NCBI GenBank assembly: GCA_023213395.1
Contig: CM041465.1
Coordinates: 117,745,741-117,809,740, forward strand
Length of the DNA stretch: 64,000 nt
Source: Cycas panzhihuaensis
Taxonomy: Eukaryota; Cycadophyta
Direction: 5' to 3'
This document shows positions 11,835 through 24,049 of this stretch, in pieces; position 1 is the stretch's first letter, and each line of letters begins with the position of its first letter. Position numbers and translations under genes: made by a program. The notes under the pieces are model-generated. The model worked only from the letters and a program-made list of their open reading frames with translations, did no database searches and was not told the origin of the DNA.

Positions 11835-11847
11835 TGGTATTAGAGCT
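11835..11847 (+). other. Primer binding site of gypsy G
   Basis: TGGTATTAGAGCT lies six bases after the end of the left LTR. It is one base from the tRNA-iMet-type site TGGTATCAGAGC. This orients G on the plus strand. Confidence 0.8.
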
Positions 11848-12025
11848 AGTTTCTTGAAACCCTTGGAATCTTAGGGATTTTAAAGAAAAAAATAAAGAAA
11901 AGAAAAGAAAAAAAAAACCTCTTGCTTTCATTGTGAAAGTTTTTATGAAAACCAAATATCAATATTTGTTAACGGGTGAACCATTAACCGAACCTCTTGA
12001 GAGAGAAAGAAAATAGCGAAGGAAG

Positions 12026-13297
12026 ATGGTTGATCCAAAGTAGAAGATGGAGGAATTGTTCATGAAAATGGAGCAAAACCTCGACAGGCTAACCTAACTT
12101 GTGGCACAACTAGTTGTAACTTCTTCTTCAACAGCCAAAGGCGTAAAGAAGGAAGAAGATAAACTGATAAAAGAGGAAACGAATGAAGAGCTGGTAGAAG
12201 ACCAACAAGAAAATGATAAAGATGACAATCTGGAAGTATTCACACATCCATTCAAGGTAGAGGCAAAGCTTGAATTGCCCATCTATAATGGAACATTGGA
12301 TGCTGAAAAATTAGATAGTTGGTTGGACCAACTAGAAACTTATTTTTCCATTTATGGGTATAAAAACCAGCAAAAAATTAGTTTTGCTAGGTTAAAATTA
12401 TCTAAACATGCATTAGTTTGGTGGAATACATACCTTAAATCCCATGATGTAAATGAAATTACCTGGAAGCAATTTAAAATCCTCATAAAGAAGCAATTCT
12501 ATCCTATTGGATATGAAGAGCAACAGAGGATTAAATGGCAATATTACCGACAGGAAAGAGGCCAAAATGTCCAAGATTACACAACAGAATTTTAAAAGTA
12601 AGCTGTTGTGTTGGGCATCTCTTTACTAGGTAAAGACATAATACTAAAATATATTAGAGGATTGCACCAACATATTTAGTAAGAACTTCAACTGTTTGAA
12701 GTTAAATCACTCGATGAAGCCAGCAAGAAGGCAATTGCCATAGAAAAGTGGAACAAGAAGGTTTTTGCCGAGAGGAAAAGGTTTGCACCTCCAGAAGGTA
12801 ACAACAAACCTGCCCAAGAAATGAGGTTTCCAGGTAAATTTGGACAACAATCCATTAGGGGTTTTGGCAAAATGAAACAAGCCATTACCACCCAAATCAA
12901 AATCGCTTGTATTCATTGCAAGCAAGTAGGTCACAGCGTAGAAGATTGTTGGTTTCTACACCCAGAGAAACAACCTAAGAACAAGGGGAAAGGTAAAGTT
13001 AAAACTGAAGGTAAAACTTTACTTAACTCTGTAGATGATGAAAATGTTTGTGGCATTGAAGAAGCCAATGAGAAGTTGATGCTCATGGCTAATGCAAAAC
13101 CTAAAAATAACCATCAGCAAGTTGATCTAGAGATTAGAGAGGAGCTCTTCATGGTAAGAATCCAAGTGAAGCAAAGCATGGTTGATGCCATCTTTGATAG
13201 AGAAAGTCAAAAGAATTTAATCTCAGAAGCATTGGTAAAGAAACTGGGATTAAAAATGCATGCACATCCAAAACCATACCCTCCTGGATGGTTGTAA
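12026..13297 (+). pseudogene. Gag and protease of gypsy G, broken
   Basis: The first ATG of the frame is at 12026 (MVDPK), with an early TAG and a TAA. From 12101 the gag core is open to 12595 and contains LPIYNGTLDAEKLDSWLDQL and ALVWWNTYLK, the retrotransposon gag signature. After a TAA the frame decays to about 12820. The zinc knuckle CIHCKQVGHSVEDC (about 12908-12950) keeps the CX2CX4HX4C pattern. The aspartic protease follows. Its active site reads AIFDRESQKNLIS (about 13186-13224), so the DSG triad is DRE and catalysis is lost. A stop at 13295-13297 ends the open stretch. Gag would package the RNA and the protease would mature the polyprotein. Confidence 0.85.
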
Positions 13298-16283
13298 AAA
13301 GATTCAGAGTTACAGGTTACTCACCAATATAAGTTTAAATTTGTAATTTCTGAAAAGTTCATTAATGAAGTTGAATGTGAGGTAGTCCCTTTGGATGTTT
13401 GTCAAGTCATGTTTGGCAGCCCATATCTCTATGATAGAGATGAAGTTCATCATAGGAGGCTGAGAAAGATTCGACTCATCAAGGATGGGAGATCATATCT
13501 GATCAATGCATCAAATCCACAAAAGAAGATTTCTCTAATATCTTCCCAACAAGTGAAAAGATTAATTAATTCTTGTAGGAAGTTTATGTTACTAATGATA
13601 AAGCCAAAGGTGGAAGAAAATAAGCAAGCAGAGTCTTCAATATAGGCACTGGATAGGAAGTAAGTGCAGTAGATTGAAGGCCTAAGGAATAGGTACAATG
13701 ACATATTCCAAGAGCTAAAAAGGTTGCCCCCTAAAAGGGCAATTAAACATGAAATCCAACTAGTTGCTAATTCACCTTTGTCAAATCTTAGTCTCTACCG
13801 AAACTCAGTTTTGGAGAATGAAGAGATTAAGAGGTAGATTCAAGAACTCTTGGAACAAGGAGTGATCAAGCTGAGTTGTTCTCCATGTGGATCACCTATT
13901 GTTTTAGTGCTAAAGAAAGATGGAAGATGGAGAATGTGTATTGACTACCAGGCTTTGAACAAGATCACCATAAAGAATAGACATCCCTTACCATAGATAG
14001 ATGACTTGTTGGACCAACTGTAGTCGGCAAGATATTTCAGTAAAATGGACCTGAAATCAAGCTACCATCAGGTTCGATTCCGAGAGGAGGACACTTGGAA
14101 GACAGCCTTCAAATTGAAGCAAGGATTGTTCGAATGGTTGGTGATGCTATTTGGTCTGTGCAATGCACCTGCCACCTTTATGAGATTGATGAATAAGGTA
14201 TTAAGACCTTTCATTGATGACTTTGTAATTGTTTATCTAGATGATATTTTGATTTTTAGCCATACAAGGGAGGAGCACCTCCAACATGTTGAGCAACTGT
14301 TCAAAGTTCTCCAAGAGCAGTAGTTGAAACTAAATCTAAAGAAGTACAAGTTTGGAAAACAATCTCTCATCTTCTTAGGTTTCGTGGTTGGAGGAGGAGA
14401 ATTGGAGATTGACCTAGCAAAGATTAAAGTCATTCTCAATTGGCCCACACCTAAGACAACCACAAAGGTAAGAAGTTTCATTGGTATATGTCAATATTTA
14501 AGAAAATTTATTTTCAGATTCTCTCAAATTGTAGCACCTCTTCATGCATTGACAGGAGGACATGTAAAGTTTCATTGGGAGAATGAACAAGAAAAAGCTT
14601 TCAGGCTTTTGAAGCAGAAAATTTGTGAGGCACTAGTGTTAGCTTTACCCTCATTGCAGAAGCCATTTGAATTGGAGACTGATGCTTCAGGCTATGCCAT
14701 GGGAGCAGTATTGAAGCAAGAAGGAAAACTGATAGCATACCATTCAGAGATATTTAATGGAACTGTCATAAACTACCCAACTTACGATAAAGAGCTCTAT
14801 GCATTACACCAAGCAATGAAGCATTGGAGACCATATTTGTTGGGAAAAGAAGTGGTCATCCACACTGACCACAAGCCTTTGCAATTCTTGTAGACTCAGT
14901 CCAAATTGCAGCAGGCTAGGCACATGAAGTGGATGTCCTATTTGTAGTATTTTCACATCGTGGTTAAATACAAGAAAGGAACGACAAATAAGATTGCAGA
15001 CTTGCTGTCCAGACCTCCTCAACAGTAAGGTAATTCCAGTTTATTGGTAGCTATGCAATTTCAACCTTTCTGCCATGATGAATATGTTGATTTGTATTTG
15101 AAAGATGAGACATTCAAGCCTATCTTTGAGTAGCTACAGCAAGGAAAAGTAGTTCGATTTCTAGTGAAGATGGACTTCTTTGCAAGTAAGACAAGCTTTG
15201 CATTCCAAAGCATGCAGACCAAATGAAGTGGATAAGAGAAGCTCACACCTCTCAAGTTACAGGACACTTTGGAGTGGGAAAGACATTGCTAAACTTGCAG
15301 CGATATATGTATTGGCCAAATATGCAGCAAAATGTGACTACAGTAGTACGAGGGTGTACATTATGTAGCACATCAAAGCTAGCCAATAGGAAGTTTGGAT
15401 TGTATATTCCACTTCTTGTTCCATCACGACCATGGGAAAGTATCTGCATGGATTTCTTGGGAGGACTATCACAAACCAAAAATGGTATGGATTATTTGTT
15501 TGTAGTTGTTGATTGGTTCAGTAAAATGGTGATGTTGATTCCCTGTAAGAAGACACATATACAAGAAGACATAGCTAGATTATTTTTCCAGCATGTTTGG
15601 AAGTATTTTAGACTTCCCAACTCAATCATTTCTGATCGAGACAGCAGATTTCTGAGTCATTTTTGGCAAATACTTTGGGGTTACGAGGATACAATGCCAA
15701 GCATCCTAAGACTTGGGATGCAAGTCTACCATACTTACAATTTGCATTCAACAGAGCTATCCATAGCTCAACATAGAAATCACCATTTGAGGTATGTTTG
15801 GGATTTCTGCCTGCAAGTCCTTTCAATTTAGAACTTTCTGCTCAACTTTCTACATGAAATAGAAAGGAAGAAGAAGGAGATGAAAAGACATAAAGATTCT
15901 TGGAAAGAATCGGAAAAATCCATCAATAGGTTGAAGAGCAGCTTCAAAAATCTCAATAGAGATACAAGTAGTGGCATGATGTGCATAGAACCAGCCATTC
16001 CTTTAAGAAAATAGATAGAGTTTGATAGCACCTCAGTAAGAAAAAATTGCAAGGTGAAGGTAAAAAGCTAAAGCCTTTACCATATGGTCCTTTTTCAATC
16101 TTAAAGAAAATTAGGGAAAATGCTTTCCAGCTTGAACTTCTAGAATTTATGAAGATGTATTCTATAGTGAATGTTGAGAATCTGAAGATGTTTGAGCCAT
16201 CCATATTGGATGAAGATGAAGACAGAGTTCCACTCTTACCAAATCCAGAGGAGTTGCGGATAGAGAAAGAGGAACCAATATAA
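13298..16283 (+). pseudogene. Pol (RT, RNase H, integrase) of gypsy G, broken
   Basis: The RT begins near 13730. It holds [20 protein letters not shown] (about 13894-13952), [13 protein letters not shown] (14043-14080) and an intact catalytic YLDD at 14234-14245. RNase H has ETDASGYAMGAVL (14674-14712) and HTDHKPLQF (about 14860-14888). The integrase zinc finger shows HTSQVTGH and CTLC (15241-15370). The core keeps MDFLGG and SDRDSRF, but after FWQILW (about 15668) the sequence jumps to the part normally about 30 residues further on, so the catalytic Glu region is deleted and the frame shifts. A C-terminal integrase piece (YGPFSILKKI) is open at 16047-16283. In-frame TAGs replace probable Gln codons several times. 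Confidence 0.9.
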
Positions 16284-16455
16284 AATGATTGCATTCTTCA
16301 AAGGAAGTAGACCAAGACTTGAAGAGGCATAATCGAGTCCTTCAAAATTATAGAGAAAGGACAAGTACCTTGCAAAGCAAAATGGTACAATAAGGAGATA
16401 GGGAAAATCAAATTCCCTCATCTACAACTATAAAGTTCATGAGGCCATAAACTCC

Positions 16456-16471
16456 TAAAAAAAGGGAGTTT
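16456..16471 (+). other. Polypurine tract of gypsy G
   Basis: TAAAAAAAGGGAGTTT directly precedes the right LTR and is the plus-strand priming tract expected there. Confidence 0.75.
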
Positions 16472-17633
16472 TGATCCGTTTTTGGATCTTTAATACTCTT
16501 AAAATACCTTGTTTTTCATGTTAATGGTCTTTATTTAGTAGAAAAATGCCTTAAAGAGGCTTAATGGTCTTCATTTAGTAGAAATATGCTTTTAAAAGGC
16601 TTAAAAAATGTAAAAAAATGCATTTCTACAAGTACAAATAAGTGCTACCAAGGTGCTACGACTGCTACCAAGGTGCTACGTAGGTGCTACGAATACTACT
16701 AGAGGTGCGATAACTACTACTGCAAGTGCGGCAACTACTACTGCAAGTGCGGCAACTACTACAATTACTACTTGGCAATCGAGGCAGTACTCAAGGCACG
16801 CTCGCAACTAGGCCAACTACTACCTAAAAGTCAAAAAATGGAAAAATAATAAAAACATAAATGATTTTGGCAACTCAAACAGGATCTGTTTTGCATGAAA
16901 TTCAAGGAGAGACTACGCACACATGTCCTCTACATATTTAAAGAGGAAAATCTCTAAATTAGAAGGATTTTTCTAAGATTTCATAAGCCGTTTTAGAATC
17001 CATTAGAAAACGGAAAAACAAAAAAACCAGTTGCAAATAAAAATGCTTTTAAGTGAAAATCTGGAAAGGAACAAGGGGGAATTCGACAGAGATTTTTGAA
17101 AGGAAAAGGAGGACGTCACATCCCTAGACATAGTATGGAACAAGATTCGAGGAGAGCTTCAAGAAATCACTTTCTGAAAAGAGAACAACTCCAAAGACTG
17201 AAAATCTGTGTTGAGAGAGAAGAAGACAGAAGTGCAGTAGAATAAACCTATTGTGGGGATCGTGGAAGAGCCCGGAAGATTGAAGTTGCAGCCAAGTGGA
17301 GAAGACAGCAGTAGCAGTAGTCCTAGAAAGAGACACTATCCAGATTTTCTTCACCAAAAAGGGGTTTTTTGGTAATAAATGACCAAAAATATTTTGCAGA
17401 CTTCAAAGACAGAGGTTCCAAAGGACGAGTAGCAGTGCAAGGAGTGCCCAACACTCAGTTTCTCTCTCCTAAAACACTGTAGCAGTTCCTTGCATGCTCA
17501 ATAGAGCTCAAACAAATAGAGTTTTGTAAGAAAATTCTAAATATTTTTAATTCTATATAATAATAATGTAAATTGTTCTGGATTTTGTTTCAATTGGTTA
17601 AAGTATTCACTTTCCCGTTCAAAATTCAGATCA
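16472..17633 (+). repeat. 3' LTR of gypsy G
   Basis: It is the homologue of 10678-11828, starting TGATCCGTTTTT and ending AGATCA. It carries the shortened trinucleotide-rich array at about 16643-16825. It is followed by GCGGG, the right target-site copy, and then by the gag part of element F. Confidence 0.93.
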
Positions 17634-20038
17634 GCGGGGGCTTCCGGAAGAGAAGTTTCTAAAAGAGGATTAGGATGAGAAGTGGACAAAGAGGCACTAG
17701 TGGCCTCTTTAGCAGCTTGAGACTAGGTCAAGGCATACAACGGGGTGGTCTCAAGCATTTGAATAACCTTCTTTCCCTTATTTCGGGATCGCAAAAGTGA
17801 TGGGGTGCATTGACTAGGAGAACCCGAGGAAGACGATGAATTCATGATTCCCTTCCCTTTGGATTAAGAAGACCAAGAATTAGGAGACCTTTCTTAGTTC
17901 CAATTATTCTTCTATTGAGGGTTACGATTATATTTCCCATGTTTGGCGAAAGGATCTCTATGAATTGGTTGGTCTAGATTAGCCCTTGAGGCCCACTTGA
18001 GAGAGGAGTCACGTTGCAGGGCATCCCTAGGATGTTGAACCCAATAATGCAAATCATCATGGAAGCATTCTCTATGGACAGAGCACCACTTCTTCTCAAG
18101 GGAAGGATCAAATTTCCTTACTTGAGAGGACTGGGCACTACCACCCCTGGAAGGAGCAACTTGCAAAGCGTAGTGAACAAGTTTGTTGGATATGGGTGAT
18201 GAAGGAGCCTGAAGTTTGACTTCCTTCATCATATGTTCAAATGAACATATCGTTGAAGCAATGGGATCTAAAGTCTTCTTAGTGGAATGGAAAGAAGACT
18301 TAGAGGGTTATTAAAATTTGGTTTCTTTGGATGGTGGTGGTGCCTTACGTCGCTGTGAGGATTTAAGAGGCTTCTTAAGTCTGGTCTGGATCTCAATGGC
18401 CTCAAGTGCCAAGCACTTCACTATGGCAGAGTCACATGTAATCGCCCCCATCTTAAGGACTTCTACATGAACTTCTGGATGAAGGGAATTAACAAAAAGG
18501 TCCCTCTTCAACTCCTCAGGCAAAGTAGCCTTCGTGGAGTGAAGAAGGTCATGGAATTACTGCAAAAAGTCACAATTCATCTCATTGTGCCCTTATTTAA
18601 GTGATAGGAAGGATTTCATTCCACTCTCAAATGGGTGAGCCATGTCAAAATAGTTAACGAACTCATCCATGAGCTATTCAAATGAATGAATGGAATGTGC
18701 AAGCAGGTGATAAAACTACTTGAGGGCATCGCCTTGAAGGGATTATAGAAATAATTTTATAAGGATGTGATCATAAGCCCAGTAGTCTATTCATGCCATA
18801 GAGAAACTACAAACATGCTCTATTGGATCAGGGGGATGAGGTGGTAAGTTGGTCCTTAGCGCCTCAATGGATAAGGGTGTTGATCTATAATCTATAAAGG
18901 GATGTGCCCTTATCTGGATCATAGGATCGACAAGAGATGAGGAAGGTAATGATCAAGGAGAAGATGGGGGTACAAGACCCATCCCTCCTTGAGGAAATGC
19001 CCCTTGTTGGAAAGGGGCTTGAGGGAAGACACCTTGAAAAGGAGTTAGGCCTCGTTACGAAGGCGCAATATAAGGTGCTATGTAAGATGGCAAAAACGAG
19101 AGGTGAGGGACTGGATTCAGCTCATATGGGCCGCCCGTAGGTGGCATGATCCCATATGGGTGCAAAGGGTCCACTCCATAAACAGGAAGATGGTTCCCTT
19201 TACCATGCCCTCATGGCTGAGATGTATAGCCTAGAGGTACGTAAAGGGAGGGCCTACTAGACTGAGTTTGAGAGCATGTGAAGATAGGTCCCACATGACT
19301 AGAAGTAGGGGCGTAAATAGGTCCCCTAGGTCTAATAAGAAATGTGTATGCCACGTTTGGAGGTGGTGTATTCGTTTAGCTAGGGAGAGGCATGCTAACC
19401 CTAAGCTGGGAGAAAGACATTCCCCGAGTGGTCCCAGAAGAGGTGGGACCACAAAGGGAAGTAGAGGATGCAATAGATGTCCCTAAGGTGGATGTGAGAA
19501 TTGGATGAGATGGATGCGATGGGACAAATAGGTTACTTGTCATAGGTGGGATAGATGTGGATGAAGAAGATGCCCCACTACGCAGGACATCTTCAAACCA
19601 TTTACAATATGGTTGAAGGTGAGAAGTGCGGAAATATATATTGAAAGCTTCAACCACATTAGTGAGAGGGGTATCCACCTAATTGCAAGAGGTAGATGGA
19701 ACCTCGAATGAGGTGGACCCCTCGGGACACTCCTCGTAAGAGTCACTACCTTGGTGATAGAACTCAAGAGAAGATGAAACCTCCACTCTGTGAGTGAAGG
19801 GATGGATATCATGTGGGTGTTGTTGATCACCCGGATAATAGATAGGGTCGTCAACCTCTTGGGTGGACCCCAGGAAAGAGGCAGGAAACTCATGGGCTCT
19901 GAATGCAAAGGTATGGTATGCCCAATCCGAAGGATATCCCTCTATAATCAAATCATAATTCGACAATGGAAGGGAGTGGTATGCAGGATCTTCTAGGAAT
20001 AGGGGAAGACCTCGTAGGTGGCATGAGAAACGTCGCAT
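17634..20038 (-). pseudogene. Gag of gypsy F, broken
   Basis: Reading starts at the ATG at 20038 (MRRFSCHLRGLPLFLEDPAY). The N-terminal part is open to 19681 and continues in another open piece (19678-19376) rich in Ser and Pro, then a Pro/Tyr/Gly-rich segment with several stops (19370-18900). The gag core at about 18760-18310 shows GDALK, a Phe-Tyr-His segment and an Asp-Glu-Phe segment, ending in an open stretch beginning PEELKRDLFVNSLHPEVHVE (about 18520-18460). At 18232-17912 there is a Cys-His cluster (CSVHRECFHDDLHYWVQH) where gag zinc-binding residues would be expected, though it is not a standard CCHC knuckle. The left end is cut by the insertion of G. It is a retroelement structural protein and dead. 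Confidence 0.7.
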
Positions 20039-20184
20039 ACAAGACTTACCAATGCATTAGAAGAGAAGGAAGAACAAAGGTAGTGTAGGTGTTGGGGGCT
20101 ACCCGACGAAACAAAAGGAGGAGAACTACCGAGAGGTAGTATCACTAATAAGAAAGGGAATAATACTAATCCCTTATTGGCGGG
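20039..20184 (-). other. Leader between primer site and gag of F
   Basis: These 146 bases separate the putative primer binding site from the F gag start. A purine-rich GGGGGCTACCCGACG stretch lies at 20094-20108 (plus strand). No ORF is visible. Confidence 0.4.
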
Positions 20185-20202
20185 TCCCCAGTATGGTCGC
20201 TA
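20185..20202 (-). other. Probable primer binding site of gypsy F
   Basis: The minus strand reads TAGCGACCATACTGGGGA. It resembles the TGGCGACTCNNCTGGGGA sites of plant Tat/Ogre-like gypsy elements, with a G-to-A change at the second base. This would place the 5' LTR of F to its right. Confidence 0.5.
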
Positions 20203-22900
20203 ATAGAATCGCGTCTATGGAATGGTAACTACACTCAAGAAAGATTGGGGTAGTCAATGGTATATACCGAAATGGGAATGTGATACTATAAGTGGAGGAA
20301 ACACCTGCATAGGGCGTCTACGCGTTGGAACGTAGGTCTAGGACCTACGAATAGTGCATGACTTCCTCAAGGTAGTTTGGTTATTTTGGCTTGAAGGGAC
20401 ATGCATATGGTATATTAGATAAACCCAGAAAGAGAGGTCCCCCCACCCTTGGATGGCTAGAAGGAAGAGGAGAGACCCACATAAAAGGGGTTCCTATGGC
20501 AAAAGAATGGTACAAAAATGCAATAGGTAAAAGAATGTGAGACACGTACGAATAGACCTCCTTAGGCTAAGTAACCTAAGGCAAATCTAAATGGAAGAAG
20601 TAACAGTGAAAAGAGGATCCTTATTGCTATGTAAGCTAAAGGGGACCAAGCCCCGGCAAGGATAATGAAAGTTGTGTATGTTGGTTGGGTATGTGAAGTG
20701 TGGGAAAGAGATGATAAAAAGTGATATCATGTGTATTCACAAAAGAGACCTAGAACTACACTCCCTCTCTCTCTCTTCCTTTTTATCAATAAAAGATAAA
20801 GAAAGCATTTCATACACACTCAAACATACATACTAAGATGATGCCCAACTAAGGGGTGCTTTTAGTTTAGGTAAGAAAAAAGGGGCAAGGTGCAATTCCT
20901 ATTATGTCCTTTCTTTTATAAAGTCAACCATGCAGTATACATATGCAAGATAAATGAAAATAAATTGGTTTATTACCCTTTTCTTTTTATGTGACTTATT
21001 ATGTGAGAGCGGATGCCTAATAAAAACATAAAGGGAAAGGACTATGGAAATGGATATGGTACATATCCAGAAAGTAGCGTGACCAATGGAGGCGCTTCGC
21101 TCGTGTGCCATGTATGTCCTCTTATCTTTGGTTAATACACAGCTATAGTTGGAGCAACGGTGGAGTGGGCTTCCTTACCTTCCCCGTGTAACAAGAAAAG
21201 CAAAACGGAGAAAACAAAAGGAAGCCGAAGACCATGCAAGAAAGCTAGAAATGAAGGAAAGAAAGAGAGTAAGGGCTTACCCGGATTGGAGCATTCTTTC
21301 CCTTCACAAATGCTGCCATAAAACTTGTAATCACAAAGACCTTCACCCCACCGAATGGGGCTTCCAATAAGCAAAGATGATATATATACAACAATATAAA
21401 AATAAGTGCTGAAAATATAGTGTTTAAAGTTAATTAATCCACCACAAAAAATGACTCTGTAAGTCCTCAAAGAAAACACTAACACATGCCGAGCAAGAAG
21501 AGGTTAGCCTCAGAATGGCTAGCCCTCCGGCAGATGCACCTCCACGCTGCCCTTAAGTGCAAGGTATAGCGAGATAAGATAGCCTATGGATAGTATATGG
21601 GAGAGAGAATAAATATTGTAAAGTTATAAGAATGTTACCTATGTTGAAAACATGCTACAAGTAGTAAGTTACAATGTAGGATATAACAAGGCTAAGAATA
21701 GGTATTAGGTATTGTTTGGGGCTAAAAGAGATGCCCAAAATAGAGTCTGTAGGCTAGAGATCAGTGCAGCAAGGGCTGCACACGCTGATGTCCAACGCAG
21801 GCCCAATCCCAAGGACTCTCGGGTGGTACCAAAAAGGCACAAGTGAGGGGGAGGAAGGAGGAGAAGGGGGTTGCCCTTGACGACCAGGCCTAGTGGGAAC
21901 AAGTCCCGCATTGCTTTCTTTCACAGCCTCCTTATAAACCCTCTCTCGCAGCCTTCTTGGGAAAAAACTAGGGGACAAATGAGGGATGACAAGATTACAA
22001 GAAACAATAAATAAATAAAAATGCTTCCTTACACAACAAAACACAAGGAAAAGACCTATATGCTTAAAGAAATCACCTTTGCAAAGTAAACCTAAGGCAA
22101 AAGGATGAAACAATGGTAAGGGGTACCTGTTGGGCTATGTGGGAGTAGGTATGCTCCTATAGATAGCAAGATGCAATAGGTTTAGAGAGCTTACAGGGGG
22201 TCTTTTAGTTGTAGGAGGAAGACCTTTACTGAAAGCTGAAAGAAGAGTGTGGAGGCCAAGCCTAAGCATGGATCCTTACTCGGAGGCATTGGTTAAGGAG
22301 TTCACTACCACAAACCAGTGTTGTAGTAGGTGAATCTCAGGCTAATATAGCAAAAACTCAGATGTACAGGCATTTCTGTAGATCATTCCTATGAGAAGAG
22401 GAGAAGAGAGCATGAAGAGGTGATGGAAGACTGAAAAAAATGAGGGTTTTTGGAATTTATACCCTTCCCTAGCCCTAAACGAGTGATTAGGGTTAGGCTG
22501 GGGCATTCTTGGAAACTAATCCACATGGAAATTCTATGAAAAATGTGAGAATTACCATGGTAGATTAAAAAAATAGTGATAAATAGTTGCACCGTGGTAA
22601 ACTTTGTGGTACCATGGTAAACTTCGTAGTACCGCTAAGTTTACAGCAGTGTGGGGCCAAAATGTCATAAAAAGAAAAATAAGGGTTTTGGGGGCCCTAG
22701 AAGGGGGTACCCTAGGCTTCAAAGGGGTTGGCCCTCCTATCCAAGTAGCTGAGGATAGTCCAAGTGAGCAAATAGGCTAAACCATATAGGACACCAAGAG
22801 GTAGGGCTTCCCAAAACATTAGAGATGGGTATAAAATACCTATGACAAAGGTGTGAACAGATCACATGAGTTGGTTGTAGCTTGAGGCAACGTGGAGGTG
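20203..22900. other. Probable 5' LTR of F and flanking sequence, no gene
   Basis: Next to the F primer site one expects a 5' LTR running rightward. This 2.7-kb stretch has LTR-like composition: moderate GC, a CTCTCTCTCTCTTCC run with AATAAA at about 20762-20796, and no sustained protein signal. The open frames here (for example the hydrophobic minus frame at 21485-21132) have no family resemblance. A short internal repeat of GTGGTAAACTTTGTGGTACC-like units lies at about 22590-22640. The right limit of the LTR was not found because the left copy could not be identified. Confidence 0.4.
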
Positions 22901-24049
22901 ATGCGAAGTGTTGTAGAGCACCATGGGGATGCCCGCCTCACGGAGAGGTAGGTCCTGCAGGTTATCATAGGCTGAAGGGATGACAAGTGGCATGATCAAG
23001 CAATAGGTACAAGGTGATCACTCAAATGTGATAGTTAATCATGCAATGAGACGATGCTCCTATCTACCTTCCCAAAGAAATAATAAAGGTGAAAAGGAAG
23101 AAGCATACATATCCTTACCTAAGTCGACCTACAAGAACCCATTCCCGGGAGTTGGGAAACAGTCCCTCTTCTATCTATTTAAAGGTTGTAAATTATATAA
23201 GGAGATTATTGTGTAAGTACTTTTATTAGGAAATTATACTATAGTACTTTCAATCTTCAAAGTAATCATTTGGTACACTTTTATAAAATTCACTTGTGTA
23301 ATCAATTTCTATTATCAATACAAAGTGTTGTATTTGCTCTCTATTTTCTATTATCATTATATGTGTGAGAGGACTATTAGCAAAGTCACATCTTATATGT
23401 TATGTATTTGCACATCCCCTCCCACATGCTGGCATTCAAATATCATCAAATCCTCCTATAGATAACATAAAGAAATCCAAGGTTAGGCAGTAAGTGCCAA
23501 TCTGAATATGCATGTTTTTTATTATTCTAGCATAATGTAGAGTTTGATGATCTAGAAGGGAATAAGTAAATCTAGTCTTAGGCATAATATAGAGATTAAA
23601 TTAGTAAGCTAAGGATATATCAATAAAGTTTAATGAGGTGCCACTATTGATCTAAATTATTATTTGAGTTTTTTAGAGTATGCCTTTTTTTCAAAGACAA
23701 TTGACAAGGAGACTTTAGGATGGTGATCAAGGGAGGAGGATTCCTATTGAGGCTTGTCATCAGGTTTATTTTTAGTGTTAAAATCCTCTTCTAATATAAG
23801 GTCAATAGAGAAAACCATTTATTTTACTTTGCACATTGTCCCATGACTAGGGGTCTACTTTTTTAGCACTAGATATATAGGCCAACTTTTAAACACTTAT
23901 CTTCTTTCACTGATGCTATATATACTATCCTTATAGGGTGGTCTATAGTTAAACATTGTACCTCTTTTAATATAGTATGTTGATGATGCTAGTCTTAAGG
24001 ATGGGAATATTAGTATTATATAAAATCTCACATAAATGTAACTAAGAAT
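22901..24049. other. Unresolved stretch with an LTR-promoter-like segment
   Basis: No gene is seen. 23160-23400 resembles the R-U5 part of a plus-strand LTR: TTATATAAGG at about 23193, then a T-rich run with TCAATTTCTATTATCAATAC at about 23301. No partner copy was found, so the call stays tentative. 23440-24049 is AT-rich and featureless and leads up to the left LTR of element C. Confidence 0.25.

Larger units (their letters stand above)
10678..17633 (+). mobile_element. Ty3/gypsy element G, full-length, inserted in F
   Basis: Two direct repeats of 1151 and 1162 bp, both starting TGATC and ending AGATCA, enclose gag, protease, RT, RNase H and integrase in gypsy order on the plus strand. ACGGG precedes the left LTR (10673-10677) and GCGGG follows the right one (17634-17638), a target duplication with one mismatch. 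A primer binding site follows the left LTR and a purine tract precedes the right one. G splits the opposite-strand element F and is therefore younger than F. Confidence 0.93.
8730..20202 (-). mobile_element. Ty3/gypsy element F, internally deleted, interrupted by G
   Basis: Minus-strand gypsy-type protein remnants lie on both sides of element G: protease, RT start and integrase end at 8730-10672, and gag at 17634-20038. A probable primer binding site is at 20185-20202. Removing G (10678-17633) joins the two halves through a shared CGGG. The RT, RNase H and most of integrase are absent, so F as it stood was non-autonomous. The outer LTR limits are not resolved. The right LTR should begin near 20203. 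Confidence 0.75.

Noticed and set aside
21132-21485. Hydrophobic minus-strand frame of 117 codons
   Set aside because: No family resemblance and no neighbours supporting a gene. The region is probably LTR or leader of F.
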